Shown here: one piece after another, positions 19,768 through 20,546 of the stretch
Layout: the number at the start of each line of letters is the position of its first letter
How positions within the stretch are numbered: the stretch's first letter is position 1
Made by a program: the position numbers and the translations under genes
Notes under the pieces: model-generated
The model's database searches: none
What the model was told of the DNA's origin: nothing
Seen by the model: only the letters and a program-made list of their open reading frames with translations
Assembly (NCBI GenBank): GCA_002437575.1
Contig: DJQK01000029.1
Span: 1 to 20,546 of the forward strand
Source: Clostridiales bacterium UBA6388
GTDB lineage: Bacteria; Bacillota; Clostridia; Oscillospirales; Oscillospiraceae
DNA length: 20,546 nt
Direction: 5' to 3'

Positions 19768-20546
19768 ATGTTTACAAAACTGCTTGACGCCTTGAAAGCC
19801 ACCCGCCGCACCATCGTCTTCACCGAAGGTCCCGACGCCCGTATCCTCGAGGCGACGGACAAGCTGCTGAAGGAAGACCTGATGGACGTCATCCTCATCG
19901 GCAACGTCGACGAGGTCAAGGCCGCCGCCGCAAAGGGCAGCTTCAACATCGAGAAGGCCACGATCATCGATCCGGCCACGTACGCGGGCATGGACGAGAT
20001 GGTCGCAAAGATGGTCGAGCTGCGCAAGGGCAAGATGACCGAGGATGAGTGCCGCGCGGCGCTGGCCAAGGGCAACTACTTCGGCACGATGCTCGTCAAG
20101 ATGGGCAAGGCCGACGCACTTCTGGGCGGCGCAACGTACTCCACGGCCGACACCGTTCGCCCCGCGCTTCAGCTCGTCAAGACCAAGAAGGGCGCACACC
20201 TCGTTTCGTCTTCCTTCATCCTGTTCCGCAAGGACAAAGACGGCAACGACGAAAAGTACTGCATGGGCGACTGCGCCATCAACATCGACTACCCCGACAC
20301 CCTCGACAAGGCTACCGGCGAGGTCGTCTTCTCCGGCGCACAGAAGCTGGCGGAGGTCGCGGTCGAGTCTGCGAGAACGGCTGCCTTCTTCGGCATTGAC
20401 CCGAAGGTCGCGCTGCTTTCCTTCTCCACGAAGGGCTCCGGCAAGGGCGGCACGGTGAAGCTCAGCCACGACGCCACCATCGAGGCCCAGAAGCTCGCTC
20501 CCGAGCTTGCCATCGACGGCGAAATGCAGTTTGACGCGGCGGTCTC
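19768..20546 (+). CDS. pta: Phosphate acetyltransferase (5' part, runs off the window)
   Basis: The first 259 residues of phosphotransacetylase, which interconverts acetyl-CoA and acetyl phosphate and, with acetate kinase, makes ATP in fermentation. Family features: start MFTKLLDALKATRRTIVFTEG, YFGTMLVKMGKADALLGGA (residues about 109-127), STADTVRPALQLVKTKKG (129-146), SSSFILF, LLSFSTKGSGKGG and DGEMQFDAAV at the truncated end. The open frame has no stop before the window edge; about 70 residues are missing compared with the usual length of about 330. Codon choice is strongly biased (GGC, AAG, CTC, GTC), as expected for a highly expressed enzyme. The ribosome site GGAGGT fixes ATG 19768. Confidence 0.95.
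   Translation, partial: MFTKLLDALKATRRTIVFTEGPDARILEATDKLLKEDLMDVILIGNVDEVKAAAAKGSFNIEKATIIDPATYAGMDEMVAKMVELRKGKMTEDECRAALAKGNYFGTMLVKMGKADALLGGATYSTADTVRPALQLVKTKKGAHLVSSSFILFRKDKDGNDEKYCMGDCAINIDYPDTLDKATGEVVFSGAQKLAEVAVESARTAAFFGIDPKVALLSFSTKGSGKGGTVKLSHDATIEAQKLAPELAIDGEMQFDAAV

Noticed and set aside
19198..20469. A 423-codon open frame on the minus strand
   Set aside because: It is antisense to the ModE-like gene and to pta, both well-supported by homology and ribosome site; it crosses promoters and shows no domain.
1..20546. CRISPR arrays, tRNA or rRNA genes
   Set aside because: No regularly spaced direct repeats and no tRNA cloverleaf or rRNA-like sequence was seen on reading both strands; this was by eye, not by covariance search.

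Overview
The window looks like chromosomal DNA of a fairly GC-rich member of the Bacillota, probably class Clostridia. This is inferred from a complete D-alanylation (dlt) operon, SLH-type domains, many lipoproteins with Gram-positive lipoboxes, strong AGGAGG ribosome binding sites, and a clostridial-style pta gene. No species can be named from the sequence alone.

Layout. (1) 1-2300, plus strand: the tail of an upstream gene and its terminator, an integral membrane acyltransferase (acyltransferase-3 type), then a translationally linked pair: an XRE regulator fused to membrane helices and an SdpI-family membrane protein. (2) 2307-4146, minus strand: a PlsC-like 1-acylglycerol-phosphate acyltransferase and a short-chain dehydrogenase, each with its own terminator. 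(3) 4290-5540, plus: a compact phage-type lysis cassette (coiled-coil/TM protein, holin-like protein, T7-lysozyme-type amidase with an SLH-like tail) with no other phage genes nearby. (4) 5552-5711: a 160-bp element with 20-bp terminal inverted repeats and a TCA target duplication, a MITE-like non-autonomous transposon. (5) 5747-19023: one promoter, 15 tightly packed genes, one terminator. (6) 19079-19186: a strongly folding intergenic block, then a probably leaderless ModE-N-domain regulator and the start of pta, running off the window.

The 13-kb operon is the main interest. It contains dltA-dltB-dltC-dltD plus an unannotated 42-codon microprotein (12947-13075) ending in FVYSEF, which fits DltX. 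Further on is a second membrane-bound O-acyltransferase (AlgI/PatA type) ending in FIYAGF, followed by its SGNH/AlgJ-like partner. The operon would thus hold both known layouts of the C-terminal tyrosine acyl shuttle: separate microprotein (Dlt) and fused to the MBOAT (second system). Interleaved are three transglutaminase-fold lipoproteins, three small lipoproteins with related C-terminal domains, a C39-like secreted cysteine peptidase and a membrane-anchored protein of unknown function. The simplest reading is a cell-envelope modification unit: D-alanine is activated in the cytoplasm, moved across the membrane and esterified onto teichoic-acid-like polymers, a second acyl group is put onto another envelope polymer, and extracytoplasmic Cys-His-Asp proteins act at the same surface. 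The functional link between these parts is inferred from co-transcription only.
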